In this document: positions 42,574-52,449 of the stretch, in pieces
How the letters are laid out: each line of letters begins with the position of its first letter
Position numbering within the stretch: the first letter of the stretch is position 1
Source of the DNA: JBGTGG01 sp964398945
GTDB taxonomy: Bacteria; Bacteroidota; Bacteroidia; Cytophagales; Cyclobacteriaceae
Length of the DNA stretch: 64,000 nucleotides
Assembly (NCBI GenBank): GCA_964398945.1
Contig: CAYNOT010000009.1
Location: 124,001-188,000, forward strand
Direction: 5' to 3'
The notes under the pieces: model-generated
Databases searched by the model: none
What the model was told of the DNA's origin: nothing
What the model saw: the letters and a program-made list of their open reading frames with translations, nothing else
Program-made: the position numbers and the translations under genes

Positions 42574-43242
42574 TCACTCTTGCTCATTGCCTAACTTATT
42601 AATTTGATATTGCAGATAAAAAATCCCAAGCAAAAAAGTCAAAAATGGATTAATCTCAGTTTTAGGATTTTCCTTTAAAATAATGGTTCTAAAATTCATG
42701 GCATTCGCAATCCCTAAAGCAATAGTCAACAAGTCAACCGTTAACCACACTGCCAGGCCAAAAGCATTGCTTTCAGCATACAAATAGAGATGCACATAAA
42801 AAGATAATGTCAAAAAAAACGTAAAAAGCACGATCCATATAGTTCCTGCTTTTCGTATAACTTGATTTTTTATGAACCAAAAGGGTGTGTAAAAACCGAA
42901 TGTAATTAGTGAAAGGAGCACCACGCCTAAGACGCGTTGTCTACTTACTATGGTTGAAATGTTCTGTGCAACAATCATTTGTAAAACACCAAACAGAAAC
43001 AACACGAATACAGGGGTAAATAGAATACCGGCAATTTTCGAAAAGTTAGCAATTGCATTTATATCAGGATTATCATACCAAAATATTCCGGTAGCAAAGA
43101 ATTGCGCAATCGCCAACAAGCTCCCACAGATAATAAAATTATTAATCCATATCATGTTCCTTTTATACATTACGGTCAGCAAGATTAGGGCCACACAAAA
43201 CGTTGGGAAGCCTATCAGGGTTTGAATTGTAAAGTTTGTCAT
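42574..43242 (-). CDS. Multi-helix membrane protein, DUF4234-like motif
   Basis: 222 residues with about six transmembrane segments. The stretch RVLGVVLLSLITFGFYTPFW followed by FIKNQ resembles the DUF4234 signature. A second related segment, FLTFLLGIFYLQYQINKL, lies at the C-terminus. No catalytic motif or signal is visible. It lies upstream of the lipoprotein gene on the same strand but separated by 46 bases, so co-transcription is possible. Confidence 0.65.
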   Translation of the reverse strand: MTNFTIQTLIGFPTFCVALILLTVMYKRNMIWINNFIICGSLLAIAQFFATGIFWYDNPDINAIANFSKIAGILFTPVFVLFLFGVLQMIVAQNISTIVSRQRVLGVVLLSLITFGFYTPFWFIKNQVIRKAGTIWIVLFTFFLTLSFYVHLYLYAESNAFGLAVWLTVDLLTIALGIANAMNFRTIILKENPKTEINPFLTFLLGIFYLQYQINKLGNEQE

Positions 43243-43288
43243 GTATATTTTTTACGTATGGTTTTTTTGCACGTCTGCTTTGTAGCCA

Positions 43289-44023
43289 CTATCGATAGAT
43301 TTCAAGGGAATCAAAATCCTTAATCGCAGACAATTTGTACAGGTTGTCGATCCCGAGGTCTTCCCAAGTCTCCTCAAAGATTTCATCTCCGCTCTCTTCC
43401 GTATTTTGATTTATATTTTCCCGCACGAGTTTCTTCTTTGTCAAGAAATTAATACTCGTTTCCCGATTCACAATGGGTCCATAGTTTTCGCTTGCATCAT
43501 AACCGATCAACTCAAAATCAGCATGTTGATACCTAAATGTATATTGCCAATACCCATATCTACCGTGCCCAAAGTGTACAAATAACTTTCCGTTTGCGAT
43601 TTCTACTGAAAGTTCCGGAGGAAAGTAAACTCCTCCCTCTTCATTTTCTGAGGAAAAGCATTCAAGATTTTGGGTGACCAAATCCATTTTTCCGTTGTTG
43701 GTAAGGTAAATCAAAATACCTCTACGGTTTCTGTCAAGTTCTCCCCGGTATTCATCCTGAACAATCATCTCTTTGCTCGTGCCTTTAACGACAACCACAT
43801 AATCATCTGATCCATCCCCATTCAAGTCTCCTTGCATTTCATCAAACACAATGTACCCTGCTGGTATCTTGGGGTTTGATGGACTTTCTGATTCTCCTTT
43901 CGGTATTGTATCGGTTTTTGAATTTTCAACAACACTGGAACCAGGGGGATTTTTGCAACTTTCGATCCCCAGAACAATAACGGAGAGCATGCCCATGAAT
44001 ATGTATCGTTTTAACAATTTCAT
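43289..44023 (-). CDS. Lipoprotein with an FG-GAP-like repeat
   Basis: 244 residues with a lipoprotein signal peptide (GMLSVIVLGIESC, the Cys being the acylation site) and a low-complexity Ser/Pro/Glu linker. The folded part contains 'DLNGDGSDDYVVVV', the calcium-binding-like FG-GAP motif of beta-propeller repeats. It is probably tethered to the outer membrane or inner membrane periplasmic face. The start codon overlaps the stop of a degraded ParE gene as ATGA. Function unknown. Confidence 0.7.
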   Translation of the reverse strand: MKLLKRYIFMGMLSVIVLGIESCKNPPGSSVVENSKTDTIPKGESESPSNPKIPAGYIVFDEMQGDLNGDGSDDYVVVVKGTSKEMIVQDEYRGELDRNRRGILIYLTNNGKMDLVTQNLECFSSENEEGGVYFPPELSVEIANGKLFVHFGHGRYGYWQYTFRYQHADFELIGYDASENYGPIVNRETSINFLTKKKLVRENINQNTEESGDEIFEETWEDLGIDNLYKLSAIKDFDSLEIYR

Positions 44024-44194
44024 CTCCTTTTGTGTGTTAGAAGAGGCTCGATAGTGCCCATTTGGGGTTGACCTTCCAGCAGTGCAGTTGTTTGTAGGAT
44101 TTTTTTACGGACAATATCAGCGTGATAAAAGCCTGTTCTTTGAAGATGTACTTTATGGCGCATTCAAACCGTCCGAAAGCCTTTTTCATCCAGA
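44020..44194 (-). pseudogene. Frameshifted and truncated RelE/ParE-type toxin
   Basis: Directly after the antitoxin, in two overlapping frames. Frame one encodes IWMKKAFGRFECAIKYIFKE. Then the frame must shift, within about the codon after KEQ, to give FYHADIVRKKILQTTALLEG and QPQMGTIEPLL. The joined sequence matches the ParE fold N-terminal to the central region, then stops at TGA (44020-44022), well short of the usual length and of the C-terminal catalytic or basic residues. Both lesions predict an inactive toxin. Confidence 0.75.
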
Positions 44195-44386
44195 TTACTT
44201 GAGCGATTCTTTAGATTTTTCCTCAACTTCTTTTTGCGTTAAAACTTCCCCATTCTGCACCTGTTCTTGAGACTCATCAATATCAGCCAATAAAGAAAGT
44301 TGTTCATAAACATCTTCCAACGTTGAATCTTTCGTCAACCTGCTTGCAATTTGACCTAAGTACTCTTTCAATTTTATCTCTTTCAT
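44195..44386 (-). CDS. Antitoxin partner of a degraded ParE-type toxin
   Basis: 63 residues with a layout typical of small type II antitoxins. An N-terminal segment KEIKLKEYLGQIASRLTK leads into 'TLEDVYEQLSLLADIDESQEQ', and a C-terminal toxin-binding helix 'LTQKEVEEKSKESLK' follows. The frame is intact although the toxin gene next to it is broken. An in-frame ATG 14 codons earlier (44428) is less likely as start. It may persist as an orphan or act against another toxin. Confidence 0.65.
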   Translation of the reverse strand: MKEIKLKEYLGQIASRLTKDSTLEDVYEQLSLLADIDESQEQVQNGEVLTQKEVEEKSKESLK

Positions 44387-44482
44387 ACTTGAATGTAACA
44401 ATCCTTTCGATAAAAATCCCTCTGCCAATTCATAAATCCATAAGGAATAATAAACTTTTCATGGAAGTACCCGCTCTGGCGA

Positions 44483-45028
44483 TTAAGCCCGCTGATAATA
44501 CAGTATGATTGCCCCCGAAGTAAATGTTTTGGTCTCTACAAGTTTAAAAATTGTCCTGTCGCGTATGTTGTCAAACAACGGCAGCCCCTTGCCTACTAAA
44601 ACCGGATGAACACAAAGCTGGAGTTCATCAATTAAATTGAGGTCTAGTAGCTGCACAATTAAACTCCGGCTGCCAATTAAAATATCACCTCCGGGTTTCT
44701 CTTTTAATGCGTTAACCATTTCTTCCAGCGGTTGATCAGACAGTTGCGCACTATCCCATGCGGTATCTTTTAAGGTGTTTGAAAAAACAATTTTTGGGAT
44801 TTTATCGATTGCCACCGCAAAGTCATCCATTGATTTTTCACCGGAAGGGTTTTTTAAAAGCGGTTGCCAGAACTGCATCAGTTGATAGGTTATCCTACCA
44901 TAGAGAATCACGTCTGCATCCCGCAATAAGTTTGAATAATGGTCATGGATTTCTTCATCCGGTGATAATGCCGTATGATCACAAAACCCATCCAGGGTCA
45001 TGTTGATTCCTGCAATTATTTTTCTCAT
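44483..45028 (-). CDS. Dihydrofolate reductase / RibD C-terminal domain family protein
   Basis: 181 residues of the RibD_C fold: MRKIIAGINMTLDGFCDH at the start, the central 'DVILYGRITYQLMQFW', then 'GGDILIGSRSLIVQLLDLNLI' and 'DELQLCVHPVLVGKGLPLFD' near the C-terminus. These are typical of the stand-alone YwjB/YyaP-like NADPH-binding reductases in the DHFR family. The substrate is not known for this subgroup. The gene is complete and of normal length. Confidence 0.9.
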   Translation of the reverse strand: MRKIIAGINMTLDGFCDHTALSPDEEIHDHYSNLLRDADVILYGRITYQLMQFWQPLLKNPSGEKSMDDFAVAIDKIPKIVFSNTLKDTAWDSAQLSDQPLEEMVNALKEKPGGDILIGSRSLIVQLLDLNLIDELQLCVHPVLVGKGLPLFDNIRDRTIFKLVETKTFTSGAIILYYQRA

Positions 45029-45068
45029 TGTTTATTTTTATGTTGATAGCCAGCGTTCTCTGTGTAGG

Positions 45069-45659
45069 TTAGCGACTGGAATACAGTAGTCGCTCTATCT
45101 CCCTAGAGAACATTTTTAAGGTGGTTAACTCACCTGGGATTCCTCTTGCCTCAGCATAACCTAAATTATGATAATTGATAGTTCCTTCTTGATCAAGAAT
45201 AAATGCTCGTGGAAATACCAATTTATCAGTATACATTTCAATTATCTTCTTTGCGTCAGGTATAATTTGAAATTCAATTCTATCATTTCCATAAACAGGT
45301 TTCTTTAATTTATAGCCACCGTTGACGGGTTCAAATTTTTCCAACAGCTCTTCTTTACTGTTATCCATAAGCGAAATTATATAAAACTTGTCCTTAGGAT
45401 ATTTTTTCTGTAACTCATTTAGATCAGGTATTTCTTTAAAACAAGCAGAACAGCTTAAACTCCAGATATCTATAAGTACAACTTTACCTTTCATGCTATC
45501 CAAGTGAAAGGTCTTACCATCAAGTGTCGCTGCTCTAAAATCTGGCGCAGGAACATTCATGAGAAAGTTACCAAATGTGAATGTGTCCTGTTGTGAAAAC
45601 CCTTGACTGTGTGCGATCTTTACGCAAAACACTAATAATATTATAATAGTGATTCTCAT
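45069..45659 (-). CDS. TlpA-like thioredoxin-family periplasmic protein
   Basis: 196 residues with an N-terminal signal peptide (IIILLVFCVKIAHSQ). The thioredoxin fold has the active-site dithiol in SLSCSACFKEIP (CxxC), preceded by the typical 'FHLDSMKGKVVLIDIW'. 'FPRAFILDQEGTI' is the usual cis-Pro region. It is probably a periplasmic thiol:disulfide reductase or a cytochrome-maturation-type protein. Its specific partner is unknown. Confidence 0.88.
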   Translation of the reverse strand: MRITIIILLVFCVKIAHSQGFSQQDTFTFGNFLMNVPAPDFRAATLDGKTFHLDSMKGKVVLIDIWSLSCSACFKEIPDLNELQKKYPKDKFYIISLMDNSKEELLEKFEPVNGGYKLKKPVYGNDRIEFQIIPDAKKIIEMYTDKLVFPRAFILDQEGTINYHNLGYAEARGIPGELTTLKMFSREIERLLYSSR

Positions 45660-45906
45660 ATGTTTTATTTTTTTGTGGCCAACACTCGACTAAAAAGGTG
45701 GCAGTTTGATAACGTTTCTAGCCCCCGTAACTAAACGTAATAGCAAGATAAAATATTTTCGTTAACTCATCATATTGAAATAAAAGATCAGAGTTCTCTG
45801 CGAGTAACTCTGATCGGGATTAAGCTTGCCAGCACACATGCCGAGACTTAACCTAGTGAGGTTTCACTTCAACTGCCTCAGCAACTCAAATCTTCAAGTA
45901 AGTAAT

Positions 45907-48900
45907 CTAATCCCTCACCTTCACCGGATACGCTGGCCGCACCGGATCAACCTGCGGGTTTTTCTTTAACTCGTCCAACGCTACCTGTATCGCTTTCTCC
46001 AATTGCGGATCCCTTCCGGCTATTACATCAGCGGGGGTTTGCTCTACTTCGATATCCGGTGGCACACCAACATTCTCCACCACAAATCCATCCTTCGTCC
46101 AGATGGCAACATTGGGTGCGGTCACGGATCCGCCATCAATAAATTCAGGGAAGCCCAACACGCCTACAAGGCCGCCCCACGTGCGCTTGCCTACGATCGT
46201 GCCCACATTAAACTTGCGGAACATCCACGGCAACATGTCGCCACCGGAACCGGCTGTCTCATCAATGATCATCACCTTCGGTCCTTGTATACTTGCACTC
46301 GGTGATTTCAAATCTTTTCCATACCGGAAATTCCAATGCGCCTGATGCGGACGAAGTAAAATGTCGATATAATAATCGGCCAGTTGTCCTCCGCCATTAA
46401 AACGTTCATCCACAATGATGGCTTTGCGATTGGCTTGCGGGAAGAAATAGCGTTTGAAATATTGATGGCCGAGTCCGGCAGTATTCGGAACATACACATA
46501 CGCTACTTGTCCGTTCGTGGCTTCCGTTACTTTCTTCAAGTTGCCTTCCACCCAATCACGGTTTCGGAGGCCGTATTCATTTCCAACCGGAACGACTTTC
46601 ACGACACGCGATCCGTTCATGGTTGCATTGGGGCCAATGGTCAACTCTACAATCTTACCATCCGTATTTTCGAAGTAGCTGAAAATACTTTTATCGGCTG
46701 TCACTTCTTTGCCATTTACTGCAAGGATATACTCGCCCACTTTTGCATTGATGCCGGGCTCGGTCAATGGCGAGCGTAAATTCGGGTTCCAATTCAATCC
46801 ACCATAAATCTTTTTAAACTGATAGCGGTTATTGGCAATCGAATAATCAGCGCCCAGCAATCCACCGCCCACACGTTCGGGATTGCCCAACCGGTCCCCA
46901 CGACCTTGTAAACGGTGATGGCCAACGCCTAATTCACTGCACATCCATTCGATTACCCGGTTCAAATCGCTGCGACAAGAGAGGTCTTGTAAGAAAGGCT
47001 CGTATTTCTTTTTCATCGCTGCCCAGTCGGCACCGTGCATACCGGGATCATAAAAATAATCGCGGTTGATACGCCAGGCTTCATTGAAAATATTGGCCCA
47101 TTCTTTTGTCGGATCAATTTTTACCTCAATGCTTTTCACATCGAGGATTCCTTTTCCGGCCTCAGGTTTTTCACCCAGGGTCGCAATGCCAATGGTACTT
47201 CCTTTAAAGTATAGCATTTTCTTTTTATCAACAGAAATCGAATAGGAATCTACTTCCATCACTTCGCTATCCTTTCGCTTCTTGATATCATACTTATGGA
47301 GTTTGTTCCCATCATCACCGGAAGCGATATAGTAGATTTCATTTTCCTTTCCTCCACCGAGTTGGTAATAATTTCCTTCCTTCAACGGAATGTCAACGAT
47401 GCGGTTTTGCAGTCCATCAAAATCAATGGTGATGCTGGTGCTTTTCTTTTCAGGGGTTTCCTCTTTCTTTCCTTTTTTAGGGTCAGGCTTTTCTTCTTTC
47501 GGTTCGTCTTTCTTTAGCTCTTCTTCATCACTCTCCTTTGCGAATGGTGATAGTGTTGACTTTTGCAACGTCACCAAATAAATTGAGTTCGAGTAGCGCA
47601 TATCGGCATTGGACTGGTCGAACCAGTTTACTACCGGGCCCGCATCCGTAGACGCAAGGAAATACAAATACTTTCCACCTTCATCAAAAACAATTTCAGC
47701 AACATCGCTTAACCCATCGCTAATCGGATAGGATTTTCCCTGATCAACAGAATACACAAACACTTGCCGGAAATTGGTTTCCAGCACTTTGTTGTATGCG
47801 ATCCATTTCGAATCGGAAGACCAATCGCCATGCAATTGGCGGAAGATACCCGGAATATACATTTCATCGGCATCAATTTTCTTGCTTGTTCCTGACGCAA
47901 CATCCAAAATATAAAGTGTTCTTCCATTATCTACATAACTGATTTTTTTACTGTCGGGCGACCAGAAAATATCAGCATAAAAACCGGCACCGTTTAATTT
48001 AATTTTACGCGGTGTCCCTTTTCCATCTTGTGATTGAATAAACAATTCATACTCACCGGAAGCATCCGAAAAATACGCGATTGATTTTCCGTCTGGCGAC
48101 CACGAAGGGAATTTCTCATGTGCGCCAGGACTTTGTGTTAAGTTTCGCGCATCCCCTTTTTCAGCGGGCACGGTCACAATTTCACCCCTGAAATCAAAAA
48201 CAGCGCGCGCACCGGTTGGTGAAATATTCCCACTGCGGATATAGTGTCCGCCTTTTGCATACCGTTCCCGTAGTTCAAGCAAGTCGGTGGAAATTCCCAC
48301 TTTCATTTTTTGGGGAGCAGCCTCGGCAACTTTCGTGTGCAGGTAGCCTGCTTGTTCAAAAATTACTTTTCCATTCTTGATATCAGCACTAAGGATTGGA
48401 AAATCTTTGAAGTCGGTTTGTTGTACTACGGCCTTTGAATTCGTGTCATACGAAAAAAGATTAAACTCACCGTTTCGATCACTTAAGAAGTATACTGTAG
48501 TGCCATCCCACATCGGGTTGATATCGTTACACCCTTCTTTAGGCTGCGGGATTTTTGCAATCGCATGATCTGAAAAATTATATAACCATATTGTTGATAT
48601 CGTGCCACCACGATAATGTTTCCAGACACGAAAGGCCGGTGACAACGGGGTATACGCCATTTGCTTTCCATCGGGGGAATAGTTTGCGTAGAAGGCATTC
48701 GGTATATCCAATTGTGTTGGGAAGCCGCCAGTAATGGGAACGGTAAAAAGTTGTGCATACCGATTGGTGAAAACAGAACGCTGCGAAACAAACAATACCG
48801 ATTTACCATCGGGCGTAAAACCGCGCACACCATCGGCACCGGGATGCCACGTAAGCCGCGTTGGGATTCCCCCGGTTACGGGAACAATAAAAACATCCAC

Positions 48901-49167
48901 GTTGCCATCGTACTCGGCACTGAAGGCAATCAATTTTCCATCCGGGGAAAATACCGGATTGGATTCTACACCTTCATCAATGGTAAGGCGAATAGGGTTC
49001 GAACCATCGGCATTTGCTACCCACAAATCTTCGGCATAAATAAAGGCAATGTGGTTTGCCGAAATTGCCGGTTGGGAGAGCAACCGTGTATCGATTGGAT
49101 CGATGGCGGATACTGAAAAAGCAGTTGTAAAAAAGAATACGAAAACGAACAGGTAAAATCGATGCAT
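45907..49167 (-). CDS. Tricorn-like protease, S41 family
   Basis: 1086 residues with a signal peptide (FVFVFFFTTAFSVSA). The N-terminal two thirds hold WD40/TolB-like beta-propeller repeats (recurring 'SPDGK...I' and 'WSPDSKKISYV' units). A Lys/Glu-rich linker near 540-570 follows. The C-terminal S41 peptidase has nucleophile Ser974 in TAGSGGDMLPW, with a PDZ-like region before it (about 760-830). GHHRLQG is the region of the auxiliary His of tricorn. It is probably periplasmic and processes peptides. The length matches bacterial tricorn homologues. Confidence 0.92.
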   Translation of the reverse strand: MHRFYLFVFVFFFTTAFSVSAIDPIDTRLLSQPAISANHIAFIYAEDLWVANADGSNPIRLTIDEGVESNPVFSPDGKLIAFSAEYDGNVDVFIVPVTGGIPTRLTWHPGADGVRGFTPDGKSVLFVSQRSVFTNRYAQLFTVPITGGFPTQLDIPNAFYANYSPDGKQMAYTPLSPAFRVWKHYRGGTISTIWLYNFSDHAIAKIPQPKEGCNDINPMWDGTTVYFLSDRNGEFNLFSYDTNSKAVVQQTDFKDFPILSADIKNGKVIFEQAGYLHTKVAEAAPQKMKVGISTDLLELRERYAKGGHYIRSGNISPTGARAVFDFRGEIVTVPAEKGDARNLTQSPGAHEKFPSWSPDGKSIAYFSDASGEYELFIQSQDGKGTPRKIKLNGAGFYADIFWSPDSKKISYVDNGRTLYILDVASGTSKKIDADEMYIPGIFRQLHGDWSSDSKWIAYNKVLETNFRQVFVYSVDQGKSYPISDGLSDVAEIVFDEGGKYLYFLASTDAGPVVNWFDQSNADMRYSNSIYLVTLQKSTLSPFAKESDEEELKKDEPKEEKPDPKKGKKEETPEKKSTSITIDFDGLQNRIVDIPLKEGNYYQLGGGKENEIYYIASGDDGNKLHKYDIKKRKDSEVMEVDSYSISVDKKKMLYFKGSTIGIATLGEKPEAGKGILDVKSIEVKIDPTKEWANIFNEAWRINRDYFYDPGMHGADWAAMKKKYEPFLQDLSCRSDLNRVIEWMCSELGVGHHRLQGRGDRLGNPERVGGGLLGADYSIANNRYQFKKIYGGLNWNPNLRSPLTEPGINAKVGEYILAVNGKEVTADKSIFSYFENTDGKIVELTIGPNATMNGSRVVKVVPVGNEYGLRNRDWVEGNLKKVTEATNGQVAYVYVPNTAGLGHQYFKRYFFPQANRKAIIVDERFNGGGQLADYYIDILLRPHQAHWNFRYGKDLKSPSASIQGPKVMIIDETAGSGGDMLPWMFRKFNVGTIVGKRTWGGLVGVLGFPEFIDGGSVTAPNVAIWTKDGFVVENVGVPPDIEVEQTPADVIAGRDPQLEKAIQVALDELKKNPQVDPVRPAYPVKVRD

Positions 49168-49361
49168 GGGAAAGCTGGTTGATGGATTTAGAAAGTTAAT
49201 AAATTAGTCTTTACGTGAGTACGAAAAAAAGGTATAAAAAATTGATTCGTATGCTAAAAATACAATATTCTTTTGCTTAAAACATAGCCTGCCAATCTTT
49301 GAAGCTACGTTATCAATTGGCATTGAAAATCCTTACCTTTGCAGCTTATTTTTCAATGCTT

Positions 49362-50981
49362 ATGATCGCTGCCAACAATATCTCCCTTCAATTCGGAAAA
49401 CGTGTCCTGTTCGACCAGGTCAACATTAAATTTAGTGGTGGAAACTGCTATGGTGTAATTGGTGCAAATGGTGCCGGAAAATCAACCTTTTTGAAAATAC
49501 TGGCCGGGGATATCGATGCCAATGCCGGTCATATTAGTATCGAGCCGGGAAAAAGGATGGCCGTTCTCCGTCAAAACCACTATGAATTTGATGAGGTAAA
49601 CGTGATCGATACCGTGATGATGGGACATGGCAAGCTTTGGAAAATCATGAAAGAAAAGGATGCGCTTTATGAGAAGCCGGATTTCTCAGAAGAAGATGGG
49701 ATCAAAGCTTCCGAACTCGAAGCCCAGTTTGCAGAAATGGACGGCTGGAATGCCACCTCGGATGCTGCAGCGCTTTTAAGCGGACTTGGCATTGGTGAAG
49801 ATACACACTACCAGCTCATGAAAGAACTGAGTGGCAACCAGAAAGTACGCGTATTGTTGGCTCAGGCAATTTTCGGTAACCCGGATATCCTGATTTTGGA
49901 TGAGCCTACCAATGACCTGGACATCCATACCGTTTCCTGGCTGGAAGATTTCCTATTGGAGTTTAAGAATACCGTGATTGTGGTATCCCACGATCGTCAC
50001 TTTTTGGATACGGTTTGTACACACATTGTCGATATCGATTTCAATGCGATCAAAGTTTTTACCGGAAACTATTCTTTCTGGTATCAGTCGAGCCAACTGG
50101 CGTTGACACAACGTGCATCTTCAAACAAAAAAGCAGAAGAGAAGAAAAAAGAACTACAGGAATTCATTGCCCGCTTTAGCGCGAATGCATCGAAATCAAA
50201 ACAAGCAACCAGCAGGAGAAAGTTGTTGGACAAAATCAACCTGGATGATATCCAACCCTCAACACGAAGATACCCAGCCATCATTTTTCAACAAACCAGG
50301 ACTGCCGGGGATCAAATCCTACAAATCGAAAACCTCTCCTATCAAAATGAAGGAAAAACCTATTTTAAAAATTTCGATTTGATGGTCAACAAAGGCGACA
50401 AGATTGCTTTCCTTAGCAAAGACAGCGTGGCGCTTACTTCTTTGTTTAAAATACTGGCCGATGAAATCAAACCAACAAGTGGTTCGTTTACGTTCGGACA
50501 AACCATTACCAAAGCATATCTTCCGAGCAACAATGAAAAATACTTTGAAGGAAACAACAACAACCTCATCGACTGGCTTCGTGATTTTTCACCTAACGAG
50601 AAAGATGAAGTTTACATTCGGGGCTTCCTAGGAAAAATGCTTTTCTCCGGAGAGGAAGTATTCAAGAAAGCAAGCGTATTGTCCGGAGGGGAAAAAGTAC
50701 GGTGTATGCTTTCGCGGGTGATGTTGGCGGGTGCGAATCTGTTGATCTTAGATGAACCCACCAATCACCTTGACCTGGAATCAATCACGGCATTCAACAA
50801 TGGGTTGAAAGATTTCCCGGGCACGGTGTTGTTTACATCCCATGACCATGAGTTTACGCAAACCGTTGCCAACCGGATCGTTGAAATCACACCAAACGGT
50901 TTCATTGATAAGTTGATGACGTACGATGAGTATGCCGCCAATGAAAAGGTTGCCGCACAGAAAGAAAGTATGTACGCGTAA
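49362..50981 (+). CDS. ABC-F family ATPase (ribosome-associated)
   Basis: 539 residues with two ATP-binding cassettes. The first has Walker A GANGAGKST and the Walker B region ILDEPTNDLD. The second has a weaker Walker A (AFLSKDSVALTSL, diverged) and signature LSGGEKVRCMLSR, then LILDEPTNHLD. The interdomain linker is basic. There are no membrane segments, so it is an EttA/YbiT-like translation factor. The ATG at 49362 (MIAANNISLQFGKR) is the usual family start; the frame extends further upstream. The second P-loop lacking GxGKS is worth noting, and this subgroup often has it. It is divergent from the tricorn gene. Confidence 0.93.
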   Translation: MIAANNISLQFGKRVLFDQVNIKFSGGNCYGVIGANGAGKSTFLKILAGDIDANAGHISIEPGKRMAVLRQNHYEFDEVNVIDTVMMGHGKLWKIMKEKDALYEKPDFSEEDGIKASELEAQFAEMDGWNATSDAAALLSGLGIGEDTHYQLMKELSGNQKVRVLLAQAIFGNPDILILDEPTNDLDIHTVSWLEDFLLEFKNTVIVVSHDRHFLDTVCTHIVDIDFNAIKVFTGNYSFWYQSSQLALTQRASSNKKAEEKKKELQEFIARFSANASKSKQATSRRKLLDKINLDDIQPSTRRYPAIIFQQTRTAGDQILQIENLSYQNEGKTYFKNFDLMVNKGDKIAFLSKDSVALTSLFKILADEIKPTSGSFTFGQTITKAYLPSNNEKYFEGNNNNLIDWLRDFSPNEKDEVYIRGFLGKMLFSGEEVFKKASVLSGGEKVRCMLSRVMLAGANLLILDEPTNHLDLESITAFNNGLKDFPGTVLFTSHDHEFTQTVANRIVEITPNGFIDKLMTYDEYAANEKVAAQKESMYA

Positions 50982-51054
50982 TCCAACTTTCTTATTTGCC
51001 AAATTCTCTTTACTGATGAAATAATTACCGCACCCAAAGTTTTATCTATCTTTA

Positions 51055-52407
51055 ATGACTTTTCGGTGGATGATGAAACGGTTTATTAAGGTACTTCTCT
51101 ATTTTGTCCTGGTTGTTGTGGCGATCACAATCGCAAGCATTGCCCCCATCGACCGTACACCGCTTCAGGATCAGCCTTTTTATACGGCCATGATGCAATC
51201 CCTGGATACGATGCAATTCAATCAGTATCCTGCAAAAACAAAATTGCAAATCGGTTGGAGCAGCACCAACATCATGCCTTCTTACTCCATGCCCATGGCG
51301 GGTTATGCCCCGCGTGATCGCTATGATTCGGTTCATGATTCACTATATGTGCGAACACTTGCTATCGGCAATGGAAGTATCACCACTTTTTTAGTAAGTA
51401 TAGACTTGCTTTTATTCCCGCCTGCGTTGATGAACCGTGTCGAGGGCAAACTCGGACAGGTAAATGGTACACCAATTTTTGTTTATTGTTCAGCAACACA
51501 TACACATAGTGGTATCGGTGGTTGGGACCCCAGTCTCGTTGGAGAATTTTCCATGGGTGATTATCATGAAGAATGGATTGAAGAAACAAGTAATCTTATC
51601 ATTGAGCAATTTAAAAAAGCAACTGCAGAAATGAAGCCTGCCTCAATCGGGTATCTTGAAGCAGAAGCCAACGCATTTGTTTACAATCGGCTCGACAGAG
51701 AAGCTGAAACAGATGGAATACTCCGCGGGCTACAAATAGTCCGGGAAGATAGCAGCCGTGCCATGCTGGTCAGTTTTAGTGCACACCCAACTTCACTAAA
51801 CAGAAAAAGCAAAATAATATCGGGGGATTATCCGGCCTACCTGATAAAGGAAATTGAAAAAGAAAATGATTTTGGAATGTTCATGGCAGGCATGATGGGA
51901 AGCCACGGGCTACATAAATTTGATCAGCGCGACTTTTCCGCAATTGAAAGTACCGGAAAGCAACTCGGTGAAATTGTTTTAAAAAACAAAACCACATTCG
52001 TTGATTCACTGACGATAACCACCAAACGTATTCCTGTTTTCCTGGGCCCTTCACAACTTCGAATTGCAAAAAACTTTCGCGCTCGTGATTGGATCATACG
52101 ATCAGCAATGCGTCCCTTACAAGCAGCGTTTACGTATTTGGAAATTGGTGACTTCATTTTGCTGGGCACTTCCTGCGACTTCTCCGGTGAAATTTATGTG
52201 AACAACAATTTTGAAAAGCTAGCTTCAGAAAAAGGAAAGAAACTCCTGATCACGAGCTTTAATGGTAACTATACCGGCTACATCACTGCCGACCATCATT
52301 ACGATGTGCTGGACAAAGAGGAGGTTCGAATTATGAATTGGGTCGGGCCTTACTTTGGGGAATACTATACGGGGATTATTGAAAAGATACTAGATACTAG
52401 ACGCTAG
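51055..52407 (+). CDS. Neutral ceramidase-like protein
   Basis: 450 residues with an N-terminal membrane anchor or signal (VLLYFVLVVVAITIASIA). The body resembles the neutral/alkaline ceramidase N-terminal domain: 'MAGYAPRDRYDSVHDSLYVR', the zinc-ligand type motif SATHTHSGIGG, and 'SAHPTSLNRK'. The family cleaves ceramide to sphingosine and fatty acid; some bacterial homologues have other substrates. It is shorter than full-length ceramidase and lacks its C-terminal domain. ATGs at 51070 and 51073 are also possible starts. Confidence 0.82.
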   Translation: MTFRWMMKRFIKVLLYFVLVVVAITIASIAPIDRTPLQDQPFYTAMMQSLDTMQFNQYPAKTKLQIGWSSTNIMPSYSMPMAGYAPRDRYDSVHDSLYVRTLAIGNGSITTFLVSIDLLLFPPALMNRVEGKLGQVNGTPIFVYCSATHTHSGIGGWDPSLVGEFSMGDYHEEWIEETSNLIIEQFKKATAEMKPASIGYLEAEANAFVYNRLDREAETDGILRGLQIVREDSSRAMLVSFSAHPTSLNRKSKIISGDYPAYLIKEIEKENDFGMFMAGMMGSHGLHKFDQRDFSAIESTGKQLGEIVLKNKTTFVDSLTITTKRIPVFLGPSQLRIAKNFRARDWIIRSAMRPLQAAFTYLEIGDFILLGTSCDFSGEIYVNNNFEKLASEKGKKLLITSFNGNYTGYITADHHYDVLDKEEVRIMNWVGPYFGEYYTGIIEKILDTRR

Positions 52408-52449
52408 TCGTAAGACATTCGTTTAATTAGAAATCAGTTAATCAACTAA

